Source: Craterostigma plantagineum
Taxonomy: Eukaryota > Streptophyta > Magnoliopsida > Lamiales > Linderniaceae
Reading direction: 5' to 3'
DNA length: 64,000 nucleotides
Assembly (NCBI GenBank): GCA_027422505.1
Contig: JAPQWV010000643.1
Location: 1-64,000, forward strand
The notes under the pieces were generated by a model that was given only the letters and a program-made list of their open reading frames with translations, was not told the DNA's origin and made no database searches. A program made the translations under genes and the position numbers. The first letter of the stretch is position 1. Each line of letters begins with the position of its first letter. Positions 1-11,190 of this stretch are shown in pieces.

Positions 1-461
1 CTTGGTTCAACATATGATCGAGGATCAACTTTCCCCAATTCATAGGCAAATTTTGGCCAAGTGCGTATAGCAAATGAGCCATGCCCTCAGTCACCCTAAC
101 CTCATTTGACGTAGGTAACCAACTACACGCCAATCTTAAACAGAACTGAATACAAGGACGTAAGAGAACTACCCGCACAGTTTCCTTCCCACTTAGTAAC
201 TCTACCCGCAGTAATGAATGTCACCACAGCATCATTATCATATTCATACCCCATATCAACATCAGAAGTATGAAGAAACCTATTAATCACACTAACAGAC
301 ATGTCATACAACCTCCCCCTCAAAAACACTTTCCCATACTTCCTAGACTTAACCTCAACAACATTAAAGAAGAAGTTAGCATATACCTCGCAGACGACAC
401 TATCACAGTACGTCCGTAAGCTAGTCACCATGTTAAATCTCCTCAAGTTGTACCATCGCAT
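1..461 (-). pseudogene. SIRE-type env-like ORF fragment
   Basis: The reading frame on the minus strand (461 to about 123) encodes a piece with YCDSVVCEVYANFFFNV and GRLYDMSVSVINRFL, and 1-122 continues it in another frame (SWLPTSNEV region). The same protein is seen at 41,188-42,036 and, more completely, at 53,608-54,541 downstream of a copia pol. It resembles the plant-transposon domain found 3' of pol in SIRE-type elements; that assignment is from memory. Both ends are lost and a frameshift lies near 122. The sequence at 462-540 is the same short filler found at 42,037-42,165. Confidence 0.7.
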
Positions 462-971
462 TTCACACCAATAAAAGTGTCATAATGTTCCTGTAAGTGA
501 GAGTCTGACTTAATCTTGGCCATCTGATCAACGACCCACTAAATCTGACATCCCACGTATAAATGACGAGATTTAACATTAACGATTAGATCTAGCGGAA
601 AGCATCCCATGGCTCCGATTTTTTAATCTGGGATATATTTAGTTTCTCAGTCTAATTTGATTATTTGCAGGCTGCGATCGTCCTGCCAACTTTCCGACGG
701 TCTCCAGGCCTAATTCGACGAATTTAGGCTCACAAACTAGTTTTATGTAATAAAGTTTTGATAATTATATTTTTAAATTACTTTAAGTAATTTAATTATT
801 GAAAGTAGTTCTCTCAACACAATATACTAAAAATAAATCATAATAATTTTTTAAATAAACTAACACACATTTGAATATATTGAGAATATAGTAAAATTAT
901 AAAGAATATATTTGAAGTTTACTTATATTGTTCAAACATTTGGAGAAATATAGAAGCTTTATATATATATA

Positions 972-1229
972 GAGGAGTTTTATGGTGTAGGAATTTTATG
1001 GTGCTCACCTTATGTGAGCACCTTATGTGGACATCTGTCGATGTGGCACTGATTCGTGCCATGTCGACATGCCATATCAACGTTAAATGATACATAACAC
1101 GAATTAACACATTCTAGGGGTCATTGATTGACATATCGGACGATGATGTGGCATGTTTATGCCCACAGATCAATACCACATAACGGGTGCCACATAAAGC
1201 ATAAACATGCCACATCATCGTCCGATATG
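972..1229. mobile_element. Foldback (long-TIR) element, left arm and part of right arm
   Basis: This is the left arm, loop and beginning of the right arm of the palindromic element seen uninterrupted at 39,851-40,238. The right arm breaks off at CCGATATG, where a Gypsy LTR (TGTAACACCCG) begins, exactly as at 42,834. It is flanked on the left by a short (TA)n run. No coding capacity is seen. Confidence 0.8.
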
Positions 1230-3107
1230 TGTAACACCCGTAATTTTAATACGGGATTAGGACGTAACTAATTTTGCACGAGTTCGAAATTAATGAATTC
1301 GATGTTTGAGCGGATCGGCGATCGGGTGAGAAGTTTGGTACAATAATATTCGATCTAAATAGTTTTGGCACAATTCATTTGGATCCAATAAACAGTATTG
1401 AGCAAATTATATATATATTTGAGCCAAGTAGAAGTAGTTAAATAGGGTGAAGAAGGGCCCAATTGATTTAAGTTGGTGGAAAATGATTTAAACCCAAACT
1501 TGAGCCCAATAGAGAAAACAAAGGAGATATTTTCCTTAATTTGAGGAGACCAAAGGCATGGCTCCCATTCCCTAAGCTAAACCTATATAAAATAATCATT
1601 ATTTGGCTAAGGAGAAAACGTGGTAATTGAAAAGAAAATCATCACTTGCAACTCATCACATCCACGAGAGAAATAAATGAAAGTGACGAAGAAGTAAAGA
1701 AGGATTGTGGGCAAGCTCTATCCAAATTTCAACCTCGAATTAAATTCCAACGAGCTTAAGGAGTTGAAGCATAGTGGGTCGAACCAAACAAAGGATCAAG
1801 AGTTTCGGCTAGCTCAACTTCCCAAAGAATCATTGAAATTGGCTTGGAGGATAGGTAGGTGGATTCTTTCACCTACAACACACAAAGCATTTTTTTTTGG
1901 GATGTTTGAACTCGGATGAATGGCCTTCCAAGTTCGAAAATATTTAAAGTTTAACCCTGTGGCTGTTTATTAATATTATACGCTATGCTTCAGTCCAATA
2001 TATGGGTATGCATCTATGAATATACATGTTTATGAGCATAGAAAATTATTATGTTAGTTTGAAAGGTGAACGAAGCTTGGGTGATAGGCTCTACAAGTTC
2101 GAAAGTGATGATCCTTAGTTCATTTGGTTATGATAGCTACCATTTGCTTATGTTGTGCGCTCAGTTTTAAATCCGATATATGGGCTCTATGTGGATAAGC
2201 ACGTTTACATGCTAGGAATAGGATTATGAGCTTATGATTTTTTTGTGTGCTTGAGGTGAATTCCAAGAAGTCACGTGAACTATGTGGTGATAGAAATTCT
2301 CAAAGTGACATGTGATTTAGTTATGTGAGTATAAAATGTTTTTATGAGACTCTCGAGGTGATTATTATATTTGTATGATTTTTAAATGTGTGCTTAGACA
2401 AATCACGTGGAGCTACGTGAACTATGTGGATGCTTAATGTGACATATGTGATTTAGTTATAATTCTCGGGTGTGTGTATTTTATGTTGGAGTTGATTCTT
2501 GAAAATTATGAAGCGTAAATAGGTTTAAGGGAGTTGCGAACGTTCTTAAGAGAATTTGGTATTAGAACTTCATATTCTTGTGGGTAGCTTATATGTTTTT
2601 ATGTAGTTTGGTCCGAATTCGGATGGCTTAAATACTAAAATGGGGCGTATGAGCATGTTTAGAGAATTCCAAATAAGTCTAAATAAGTGTTTAATATTAG
2701 ATCCTTAGATACTTTGAGTACATAAACAAATAGGGTTGAAGAAATTCGTAGGTCAAAATTCTCACCTACAATACGTAAATCCCATGTATATAAATATGGT
2801 AAACATGTTCCATGCTCTATGTGATTATTTGATTTGTACATGCCGCGAAATGAGCTCACGTGATATATTTAATACTTGGATATGATGATTATGGGTTTTG
2901 GTGAACTTGTTCAATGTTATGCGTGAAGTTTCATACCCAATATATGGGTTTTGGTGAACATATGTGGTTATACGCATAAGTGTTAGGAGACGAAGATAAT
3001 TGGTAGAAAAATAAGGTTTTGCGATTTAGTTCGTTCGTATGAGTTGACGAGGTGGAAATAGAAATTTTAGGTGAAGTTAGACTTTAATTTAGCGGGCTGA
3101 GGGATTT
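1230..3107 (+). mobile_element. Truncated Gypsy 5' LTR (gag-only family)
   Basis: It starts TGTAACACCCGTAATTTT after target bases ATATG (1,225-1,229) and matches the first 1.88 kb of the LTR at 42,835-46,902. It lacks the (GA)n tract, the rest of the LTR and the internal region because the block ends at 3,107. The 70-codon frame at 1,707-1,919 recurs at 43,312 and 48,957; it is LTR sequence, not a gene. Confidence 0.9.
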
Positions 3108-3388
3108 TGTCACGCCCCGACTACCTAACCGCATAATCTAGCGCATATCTACGTGCCTAGCGAATTTGCAAGTAAAGAGGAGTCTGGTACATGAGATCCA
3201 CATCGCCTAAGCATCGAGATTGGAAGGCGCGCCACTGATGGTTGTTTGAATTTTGTCAACCCTTCTTTGTAGGTTCGGGTTCTGCACGGATTTGTACAGA
3301 AGTCATGATGATTGCTCGCTTCTCTGACAACCCTTCATGCACGTGGAGCAAACCGTGTAACGGCACGATGGGGTTGGTGTTGCTCGCA

Positions 3389-3571
3389 GTGCATCGGTCA
3401 TGAATGTGAGCAACCCATGTACCATTCATGCCGGAGTGTGGTTGTCACGTCGTGTACCAGTCATGTATGTGGGAGCAACCCGTGGTACCATACATGCTGG
3501 GTGAAAATTAGCTGCCCTCGTCGCATACCAGCATGAGTGTGGAGCAGCTTTCTTCAGTACCTACTCATGCT
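3389..3571. repeat. Degenerate minisatellite, ~50-70 bp unit, three copies
   Basis: Three imperfect units each contain a version of GTACCAGTCATGTATGTG, then GAGCAAC, then ACCATTCATGCTGG. Unit lengths are unequal and divergence is high. The open frame at 3,312-3,536 is a by-product of the repeat. Confidence 0.6.
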
Positions 3572-4059
3572 GGGAGGTGAATTGGCATTTGGAAATTCGG
3601 CTCCGAAAAGTTTGGGGGTGACCTAAACTTTTTCTACAATGTGCCAATACCGTCCTAGGCGATTGTTGGGGTACGGTGATCGTTGCCGCGTTTTGGATTT
3701 GCCTTCAAAATTTTACAAAAAAACGTCGTTCTATACCGAAAATTTGGCCCAGAAGAAAAATTTATTTTGAAATTTTAAAAGTGTAAAATAGACAAAGTCC
3801 AATGGGCTTAGAAAATTTTTCTCTATCCAATGATATAAATTTTCCGTAGGCCTAGAAAAAATATTTCAACCCTTTTTTTTTTTTTTTGCTCCTTAAAACT
3901 TATTTAATCCGAGGGGGGCCAGAAATTGTTGGTGGTCAAAAACGTTTTAAGCGTATTTTTTAAATAGTGATTTTTGCAAGATTTGAAGCTAAAAGGTGTG
4001 TTTGGATCAAGTTAAAGGTTAGGTGCAAATTTCTCGGGGTGCGAAAAATGCTGTGTGAA

Positions 4060-4610
4060 AATGTGCGTTCCCGAGAAATTTCGTTGTGAGAGTGAGTCGC
4101 GAAATAAGGAAATTTCGCATTCAAAGTAAATTTTCGCATGTACAGTAAAAGTTTCGCATATCAAGAAGATTTTCGCATGCACTGTAAAATTTTCGCATGT
4201 AGTGGAAAATTTCTCAGTTTGAAAAATTTCTCAGCCTTAGAAAATTTCGCGGTTTCAAAGTTCGCGGTTTCAAGAAATTTCGCAACCTGGAAAGATTTCG
4301 CGGTTTCAAAATTTCTCAACTTGGAAAAAAACATTTTCGCGGTTTCAAAATTTCTCAACCTGGAAAAAATTTCGCGGTTTCAAAATTTCTCAACATGAGA
4401 AAAAAATTTCGCGGTTTCAAAGTTTCGCGGTTTCAAGAAATTTCGCAACCTGGAAAGATTTCGCGGTTTCAAAATTTCTCAACCTGGAAAAAATTTCACG
4501 GTTTCAAAATTTCTCAACATGAGAAAAAGATTTCGCGGTTTCTCGGCCAGCGAAAGTTCCTCGGCCAGCGAAATTTTCGCATGCAAACTTTCTCGGGTAT
4601 GAAACTTCTC
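4060..4610. repeat. Minisatellite of TTTCGCGGTTTC / AATTTCTCAACCTGG units
   Basis: Repeats of roughly 30-36 bp alternate TTTCGCGGTTTC with AAATTTCTCAACCTGG. They are best preserved between 4,240 and 4,530 and decay outward. The overlapping open frames on both strands (repeated FAVSKFLNLEK) only reflect the repeat and carry no recognised domain. Confidence 0.85.
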
Positions 4611-4862
4611 GGCCAAGAACAGTACTATTTCATTGCGCGACTTTTACCAGAAAAATGACTCGTTTTCGCTCAAATCTCACTCAAAATCGACGAAACTTGT
4701 TCCAAAACTTCAAAAAAAACATTCCTAAACACATAATCAACCTTTGGGATGTCTAAAAACAACAAATCGAGGTCGAAATCGCCAAAAAACAGAGAATGGC
4801 CGAAAATGATTTTCAAGCAATTTTTCACTCAAATCTTGCTCAAAACACGCAAATCCGATCGC

Positions 4863-5216
4863 GTTGGGCTCTGATACCAATTGTTGGTCCGAGATTTCAC
4901 CAACAATGCGACTTAGGACGGATATTAAACACGCCGAATGATCGAGATTTAGGTTCGGGCGTGGGGGCTTCGTGGTGTTCTTGAGGAGCCTCTCTCTCAC
5001 TAAATAAATGTTTATTTGATCTACCCACACAAGCACACCTAACTATGTGTGTAGGGTTATTTATACCACAAGTTGGTATATAATAGGTGGGCTTCTTGTG
5101 AAGGCCCATTACATGAATAACTAAGAACTAACCTAACTAAAGGTAGCCCAAGTTTAATAAAGCTAACCAACAAAGATAATATAATGAAATTGAACACTAC
5201 AAAATATTTCCTAACA
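4863..5216 (-). mobile_element. Copia-type LTR plus PBS
   Basis: On the minus strand the sequence starts TGTTAGGAAATATTTTGTAG (at 5,216) and ends CA at 4,882, giving a 335-bp LTR. Immediately after it is TTGGTATCAGAG (4,869-4,880), a primer-binding site for initiator tRNA-Met. It is therefore the 5' LTR of a minus-strand element whose body would lie to the left. No gag or pol is recognisable there and no partner LTR is in the window, so it is a relic or a non-autonomous element. Confidence 0.75.
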
Positions 5217-5715
5217 CCTTCGTAGGCATATTCCCTTTGGGCCTCGGCATCATCCACGAGCAGACCCCGGACTCTTCTTCCCATGTGCAGATTCCCCCGG
5301 GGGATGGTGTCAGTCCTCGAGGGCTTCGGTCAAAGTACCTCGAGGAGGCTTTGGTCAAAGTACCTCGAGGGGGCTTCGGTAGAAGTACCTCGAAGAAGCG
5401 CCCTCTTTTGCTTTTTCTAAAGGTAAAAACGTTGTTGGAATTCTCCTATGCCGGGAGAACATTTTTCGATCTAGATGGTACTCCAGAGCCTTTTTCCAAC
5501 GCGGACGCTCGGCAAGATCCTGCCGTCGGAGTGAGAACGCCACTTCCCAGTGGAGATAGTGATGAGAAGAATTATCACAAAAGCCTGGCTAAGTGGTCCG
5601 CTAAAGTAGAGGAGGTTCGGGCCAAAGCCAAACTTCCTTGGCATCGGGCTAAAGTATCTACCCTCAGCTCTTTGTCCCTCAGGGAATACCTTGAAAGATG
5701 ACGTCATAGTCGTTC
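5217..5715. other. Unassigned region with a triplicated 23-25 bp repeat
   Basis: A 154-codon plus-strand frame (5,237-5,701) covers this region but shows no domain I recognise. Its first third is made by three tandem copies of CCTCGAGGNGGCTTCGG followed by TCAAAGTA (5,315-5,395). It is probably retroelement untranslated sequence; coding status is doubtful. Confidence 0.35.
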
Positions 5716-7017
5716 ATGGGATCATTATAAGGTCGACGCTCAGATCTCTATCCTAAATGTTCACGGCACATCCTTTTAGCACCTGGTTAGTGCGCGTAGG
5801 ATCACCGTGCGGCAAAGTAACTACATAATTGCATTCAGATAAGGTAGGAGATATTCCCACCTTTTCCACATACTTAGCCGACACAAATGAATGTGTGGCT
5901 CCAGAGTCAATCAATACAGATGTCGGCACGTCGTAGATAGTCAACGTATCCGTTACTACTGAAGGGTTCGCTTCGCCTCCTCATTTGTCAAGGTAAAAAC
6001 TCGTGCGGGAACGGGTGGAGGTCGAATTGGCGGTTGAGCGGAGTTCCGTACTAGGGGTAAATTCTCTGTACAAGCTCTAGCAAAATGACCAATCTTTCCG
6101 CATCGAAGCACTGCGGAATCTGTCTCGCTCCGCAGCAGGCCCCGAAATGGTAACGCCCGCATTGTCGACACTGGGGCACAACATTTTGAGGTTGATTGGG
6201 GATATTGATCGGTCCCTGAATTGGTCTCGGGCGCCAGTTTTGTTGGCCCTGACGGTTCCATTGGGTATTAGGTCCTTTGCCGAAGAATTGGCGTTTCTTA
6301 TCTCCACCGCTTCCTTGTTGGGCCTCTCTCCTCTTTTTTCGCTTCATGGCTTCCACTACCACCAACTCTGCTTGTTCCGCAATTAAGGCACGTTCCGTCA
6401 CTTGCATAAACTCTAGTTGGCGTGCACCTGCAATACTTAAATCCCGATATATTTCGGGTTTAAGTCCCTTGATGAACCTGGTCACTTTCAACGAATTAGT
6501 CGCCACTAACTGCGGAGCAAATCGAGATAATTCTTCAAATTGACGGATGTATTCCGCCACCCGCATGCTCCCTTGCTTCAAGCTCATGAACTCGTACATC
6601 CTTTGTGATCGTGCGCCCTAAAGCATTTGTTGAAGAACAACTCCCTAAACCTTTCCCAAGTCATAGTCATTGGGCTCTCCAACACCTTTGCGGCGTTCCA
6701 CGAATATCGCGCATTCTCTCGAAGAAGGGAAATGGCACAAAGGACATTTTCGTTGTCAGGCACTCGACTATAGATGAAGATGTCCTCTATGGTGCCTATC
6801 CAGTCTTCAGCCACCGCAGGATGGTGGCTTCGGTAAATATTGGGGGGTTTAGCTTTCGAAATCGTTCCCCAATTAGTTCCACTCGATCAGGCTGAGGGGA
6901 ATGTTCCGACGAGCTCCGGTGATGGATCAAGTCGTTGATTTGATGTGACTGTCGTCGGATCAGATCAGTTAATTGGTGGATGGTAGAGCGGTCCTCATTC
7001 GGTGGGGATTTGGCCAC
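5716..7017 (-). pseudogene. Tekay-like Gypsy gag-protease remnant
   Basis: Minus-strand frames in order give a gag N-terminus (7,017-6,796, ELIGERFRKLNPP), a capsid-like gag middle (6,814-6,051, SLKQGSMRVAEYIRQFEEL), a zinc knuckle CGKIGHFARAC (in 6,261-5,956), and an aspartic protease start with the active-site motif LIDSGATHSFVS (5,944-5,753). The gag is related to the intact gag at 47,064-48,239. At least three frameshifts separate the pieces and the element stops near 5,716 before reverse transcriptase, so it is dead. A hAT MITE sits next to the gag start (7,026-7,586) and the PBS and 5' LTR follow at 7,776-9,289. Confidence 0.88.
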
Positions 7018-7025
7018 CCTACGAC

Positions 7026-7586
7026 TAGTACAGTCAAAACGGGCCGGCGGGGCGGGCCGGCCCGTAACCCGCCAAAGCCCGCCAGTGGCGGGGCGGGCGC
7101 GAGTAAGCCCGCCTCCTGGCGGGCCTAGAAATTTAAGCCCCGCCCCGGCTGCGGGCGGGTAGCGGCCTGGCGGGCTTAGCCCGCCAATTTCAAAAAAAAA
7201 ATAAAATAAGAAAAAAAACTAAAAAATAAGAAAAAGTAAGAGAAAATAATAACAAATAGGAAAAAATAATATAAAAATAGTAAAAAATAAACAAAAATAA
7301 ATAATTTAAGTTGGAAAGATATCTAATGTTTATAAACTTTTTTAATTTTAATTTATTTATGTTATTAATTACCAATTATAGCTAAAAATATAAAAATCAT
7401 CATAATTTATTTATAAATCTTATATTTTAAAATAAAAATATAATATTTAATTTTCCGGCGGGCTTGCCCCGCCCCACCAAAGCCCGCAGCCCGCGCGGGC
7501 ATGCCGCTCAGTCCCGCCCTCAGGCGGGCCTAAAAAATTAGAGCCCGCCCCGCCACCCGCGGGCCGCAGGCCGTTTGACAGCTCTA
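7026..7586. mobile_element. hAT-type MITE with 8-bp target duplication
   Basis: The 561-bp insert is bounded by direct repeats CCTACGAC (7,018-7,025 and 7,587-7,594). The ends are imperfect inverted repeats: TAGTACAGTCAAAACGGGCC on the left and the reverse complement of TAGAGCTGTCAAACGGCC on the right. GC-rich arms full of GGCGGGC surround an AT-rich core. The 8-bp duplication and TAGAGCTGTCAAA-type ends fit non-autonomous hAT elements. It interrupts the Tekay-like internal region and is thus younger than it. No transposase is present. Confidence 0.88.
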
Positions 7587-7775
7587 CCTACGACTAGTTT
7601 CGCCAACTTCTCTACGTGTCATTGGCATTTTTAACTAGTTCTACAATCATTCATAGAAAACACATATATCAAGAAACACGTAATCACATAGTCAATCTTT
7701 AAACTTACCGGCCAGGCTGGTTCTCCAGGCTTTTGAGCGGCAGTACATGGACAGTCTTCAGAATCTAAAACCTAC

Positions 7776-7787
7776 TCTCGGATACCA
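7776..7787 (-). promoter_or_regulatory. Primer-binding site (tRNA-Met type, mutated)
   Basis: On the minus strand the site reads TGGTATCCGAGA, one base off the TGGTATCAGAG complementary to initiator tRNA-Met. It lies two bases from the LTR end at 7,790, the same spacing as the PBS at 46,905. Confidence 0.75.
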
Positions 7788-7789
7788 CC

Positions 7790-9289
7790 TGTGGCAACCC
7801 TCGATTTCTAAGTACGATTAGTGGCGGATTTCCGCAACGTAAGCCGCGGAAGGCCCGTCTAATTAAAACTTTTTCTAAAAGATATTATAATACAACAAAA
7901 TATTATTTTACATAATAGTATTTGTACAATGTACCGAAATCCCCAAAATGTCAAAACGTCAAAAACCCTATCGCCGCTCCACAGGTCTTCATCCATATAC
8001 CGCATCGTCCTCAAAGTCCGTGGAGCACCGCCACCAGCCGCCTCAGTCTTGCCGCGCGCCGGCGTTAGACTCAGTACCTACAACACGTAAAACACTGAGC
8101 GATTTGCCCAGTAGGTGAATAAAAATGCAGCGTGCACTCATTCCCAATCCCGATTCTCACAACATGATATAATGCACACTCGTTCCCACATTTCTATCGT
8201 ATCTCAATATCAGGGCCCTAGGCTGGACTCGGCACCTCGCACGCAATAAAAAAAATATACTATCTGGTCGCTAACGCCAGACTAGCGGTACCCACGCCGA
8301 TAGTGCGCTGATCGATCATGTCAACGTCCTCCTATCAGGTCGCCCCTTCCGCTACACAACTCATCCGACGGTTTGCACCTCGGGTCGCTCACGCCCGAGT
8401 AGACAGATCGCTCAGTCTGTCTCCCGTCAGGTGCCCTGCGAGTCCAACCTCAACTCCGCTACGATGTCGAATTCTTACTTATATCGAGATCTATTAAATG
8501 TCGAGAATTGATTAACTGTATGGTATATGTGCATGTCGAAATCTTCCTATATACCTCTCGACTTTCTATGATACATCTGATACATCTCGACATCTTCTAT
8601 AATTAGCATACAAATCATGTATCGAGATATATATTCCAAACATTTGAAGACAAACACAGCTCTTGTCGAGATTATTCTAATCCTCATTAAGCACCTACCG
8701 AAATTCACCCCTCCTTAATATTTCATGTACTGAAAATATTTTAGATACTAAGAATATCGAAAGTTGATTTTATTGAAGAAGCCGAAACTTTCCAAAATCT
8801 ATCGCTGTTCTATCTAAAAACCCTTAAATACTAAGGATAGAGAAACTATTCCTTTGCTAATTATCACCTCGAACTCCTTATGGTGTTTGATTCTCAATTT
8901 TCGATGGAAAGCTTTTCTTAGGGGTTTTCTTCCTCAAATGACGTTATTGTATTAGAATTGGTAGATAAGTACTAAATGATCAAAATTATAAATGATGGGA
9001 CATGGGATAACGATTTCTTTTCCCTTAAGCTTAAGAAAGCTTATCTAATATTTTATCTTTAAATCTTGTATAATTTGGGCTTTATGTTGTAATATAAATA
9101 AACCAAATGTACCCCAATTACAAATTCTATCTAATTATTTGGCATATTTCAAAATTATTCATGTTTATTGAAATTTTTATATCTTAGTCTCCTAACTTAA
9201 ATTTTCCTACCAAACATCCTAATTTACAAAATTGGAAAATTCAAGACCGATTACATCTAAATCCCGTATTAAAATTTACGGGTATTACA
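7790..9289 (-). mobile_element. Tekay-like Gypsy 5' LTR
   Basis: On the minus strand the LTR begins TGTAATACCCGTAAATTTTA at 9,289 and ends ...TTGCCACA at 7,790, 1.5 kb in all. Its start resembles TGTAACACCCGTAATTTT of the Gypsy element at 42,835, consistent with the related gag and PBS. It abuts Tat-D protease sequence at 9,290, so it appears to have inserted into or recombined with that element. No partner LTR remains on the left. Confidence 0.85.
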
Positions 9290-11137
9290 GTGGGAGGTGT
9301 AAGATCCCCACCGCCTCGACGCAATGCCATGTGAACCCGAAGACAGCGGTCTCTACTCTGTCCATGGGATAAGATCCCAAATCAATTTGATCAAGCGCTC
9401 TCTTGTAGATAATGTTGACGGAACTTCCATTATCGACGAAGACCCTTCCCACATCATGATTGGCGACTTCAGCCCGGATCACCAAGGCGTTCTCATGGAA
9501 GTCATCCCCTCCATGAAAGTCCTCGTGCCCAAAACTGATCACGGGTCCTGATCGCTTACTCTCTGCCTTAATTTCGTAGTTCTCGAGTCGGCGAGCTCCT
9601 GCTTTTCTTGCTCTATTAGAGTCGCCTCCGTGGGTCGTCCCGAGATTATGTTAATTTGTCAGGAGGTATTTTCCGCTCGGGAGATCTTCGTTGTTGCCTA
9701 GTGCACCATCTTCGTCTGGTCTTGGGCCTCTCCTTTGCTCTATTTCCGGCAATTTCCTCGCTATTTACCTATGGTTAGGGGTGTGATGGTCCAGTCGGGT
9801 ATTGAAGCGATTCCCAGTCCCGGGATATCGCGGCTTGGTCCCGAATCTGTCTTCCTCTCCTGTCAACTTCGCCCGAGCTTCGGGGTTCGACGCGATCAGC
9901 TTGTCCAACTCTCGACCCAGTTGGAAACATCCTTCGGTGGTGTGCCCGTATTCATGGTGGTAGTTGCAGTAGGTGTCGGATATCGTCCTTCTCGAGTTAT
10001 TGTCAATGTAAGGGGGTCTTCGAAGGAAGTCGTACTCATCGCATATTTCTAGTGCTCGGACCTTGTTGACCCGCAAACTAGGATTATTTGCTCGGGACAT
10101 AGTCGGGATCGGCACCGGGCGATCGTTCCTTCTAGGGAGTGGCTTGTGGACCTGATCCCAGGGCGGACTCTTTCTTCGATCGGAGGGCTCTTTCGTTTAT
10201 ATTCGGGCTCCCTGGCGTGAGATTCTTCCACCCGAACGTATTTTCCCACGCAGGTCACCAATTCCTCTACTGTCGTCGGGTACTTCTTTACTAGAGATCT
10301 GAACAACTCCCCATCTCGAAGGCCATGCCCCAATGAGTAACTTGGGTGCGGCGTTGGGCACTTCCATTTTTACCTGGTTGAAGTGCCGAAGGTAATCTCA
10401 CAGACTTTCTCCTTCATCTTGCCTTATATTCAGTAGCTTTACGGCCGAAGACGGGTGCCTTCGGCTGCTCGAGAAGTGCTTCAGGAAGTGGCTGGTGAGG
10501 TCTTGAAAACTTCTGATCTCTCCTGGAGGCAATATAGCGAACCACTGTTGGGCTCCTTTGGTCAACGTAGTGATGAAGAGACGACACTTGACGGCGTTGA
10601 TTAGCTGGTATAGGGCTGCGTTTTGATCGAAAACGGCAAGATGGTCTTCGGGAGGTCCGATTCCATCGTACTTTCCCATCTCGAAGGAGCGATAGTGCCC
10701 ATGTAATCGGACCGATAGAACTTCCGGAGAGAACGGCGAAGCTCGGGGGATTAATGGTGCTTCTGGCGGGTTCGTTAAGTTCTGGAGTTTGTGAATCTCC
10801 TCCTTCATGCCTTCAAGTTCTGCTGCTTGCTGTTCAGCGCGCATCCTCTTATTGGCGCGTGCTCTCCAAAGTTCCGATGCTAATGTCCGATTCTCATCTT
10901 CCTTCTCTCCTGCTTCAAACTCGGCGTCATGTTCTCCATTTGGCCTTGGTGGCAGGCATCAAGTCCTCCATTCGGCCTAGGTATCCATTTCTCCCGATTC
11001 CTTTCCACCATGAGTATTCCGACGTCCATCCCGATCATTCTCATCTCTTGTACTGTTGCAGCCATCATCGCGGCGATGTCAGCCAGGTTCGCCTCGTTAC
11101 CATTGGGCGACGTGCGGTCGTTTTCGACAGTCACCAT
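9290..11137 (-). pseudogene. Tat-D gag-protease remnant
   Basis: The likely gag start is the ATG at 11,137. Downstream frames give a gag core (10,844-10,398, AQQWFAILPPGEIRSFQDL), a zinc-knuckle-like CNYHHEYGHTTEGC (within 10,115-9,765), and protease sequence VFVDNGSSVNIIY (9,542-9,290). Gag and protease style are those of the Tat lineage of Gypsy elements. Frameshifts separate the pieces, and the protease is cut off by the Tekay-like LTR at 9,289. Its own LTR is not adjacent: it was carried off to 23,330-24,078 by the inversion proposed in the findings. Confidence 0.85.
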
Positions 11138-11166
11138 ATTAAATTCTACTAGAGAGAAACTAGAGT

Positions 11167-11186
11167 TTCCACAGACAGCGCAAAAT
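11167..11186 (-). promoter_or_regulatory. Tat-D primer-binding site
   Basis: On the minus strand TTTGCGCTGTCTGTGGAAA resembles TGGCGCCGTCTGTGGGAA, the Tat-type PBS found at 30,615. An LTR should precede it directly, but integrase sequence of another Tat element is there instead. Confidence 0.75.
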
Positions 11187-11190
11187 TGAT
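11187..11190. other. Proposed inversion breakpoint 1 (TGAT/ATCA)
   Basis: These four bases belong both to the Tat-D LTR end (minus strand ...ATCA before the PBS) and to the Tat-1 integrase (minus strand GAGAGTG followed by ATCA). Left of here is Tat-D; right of here is Tat-1. The matching breakpoint is 24,075-24,078. Confidence 0.75.

Larger units (their letters stand above)
1..3107. repeat. Segmental duplicate of 41,607-44,713
   Basis: This stretch matches 41,607-44,713 almost base for base, with only scattered substitutions and one- to two-base indels. The match crosses three unrelated pieces in the same order: SIRE env-like sequence, a foldback element, and a Gypsy LTR inserted in that foldback at the same base behind the same ATATG. 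A shared insertion point means one block was copied, not that elements inserted independently. Homology stops at 3,107, where unrelated sequence starting TGTCACGCCCCGA begins. The left end of the duplicate lies outside the window. Confidence 0.92.
3108..4862. other. Unassigned non-coding repeat region
   Basis: No convincing coding frame is seen. The left edge begins TGTCACGCCCCGA, a start common among plant Gypsy LTRs, so an LTR fragment may begin here. The right part leads up to the PBS at 4,863-4,880 and would be the 5' leader of a minus-strand copia-type element. It contains two minisatellites (3,389-3,571 and 4,060-4,610). No second copy of the 4,882-5,216 LTR was found here. Confidence 0.5.

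Noticed and set aside
1707..1919. 70-codon frame recurring three times (also 43,312 and 48,957)
   Set aside because: It recurs only because it is part of the duplicated Gypsy LTR; no domain and no selection evidence.
4138..4658. Open frames with FAVSKFLNLEK repeats
   Set aside because: They arise from a non-coding minisatellite; frames are open on both strands and lack any known domain.
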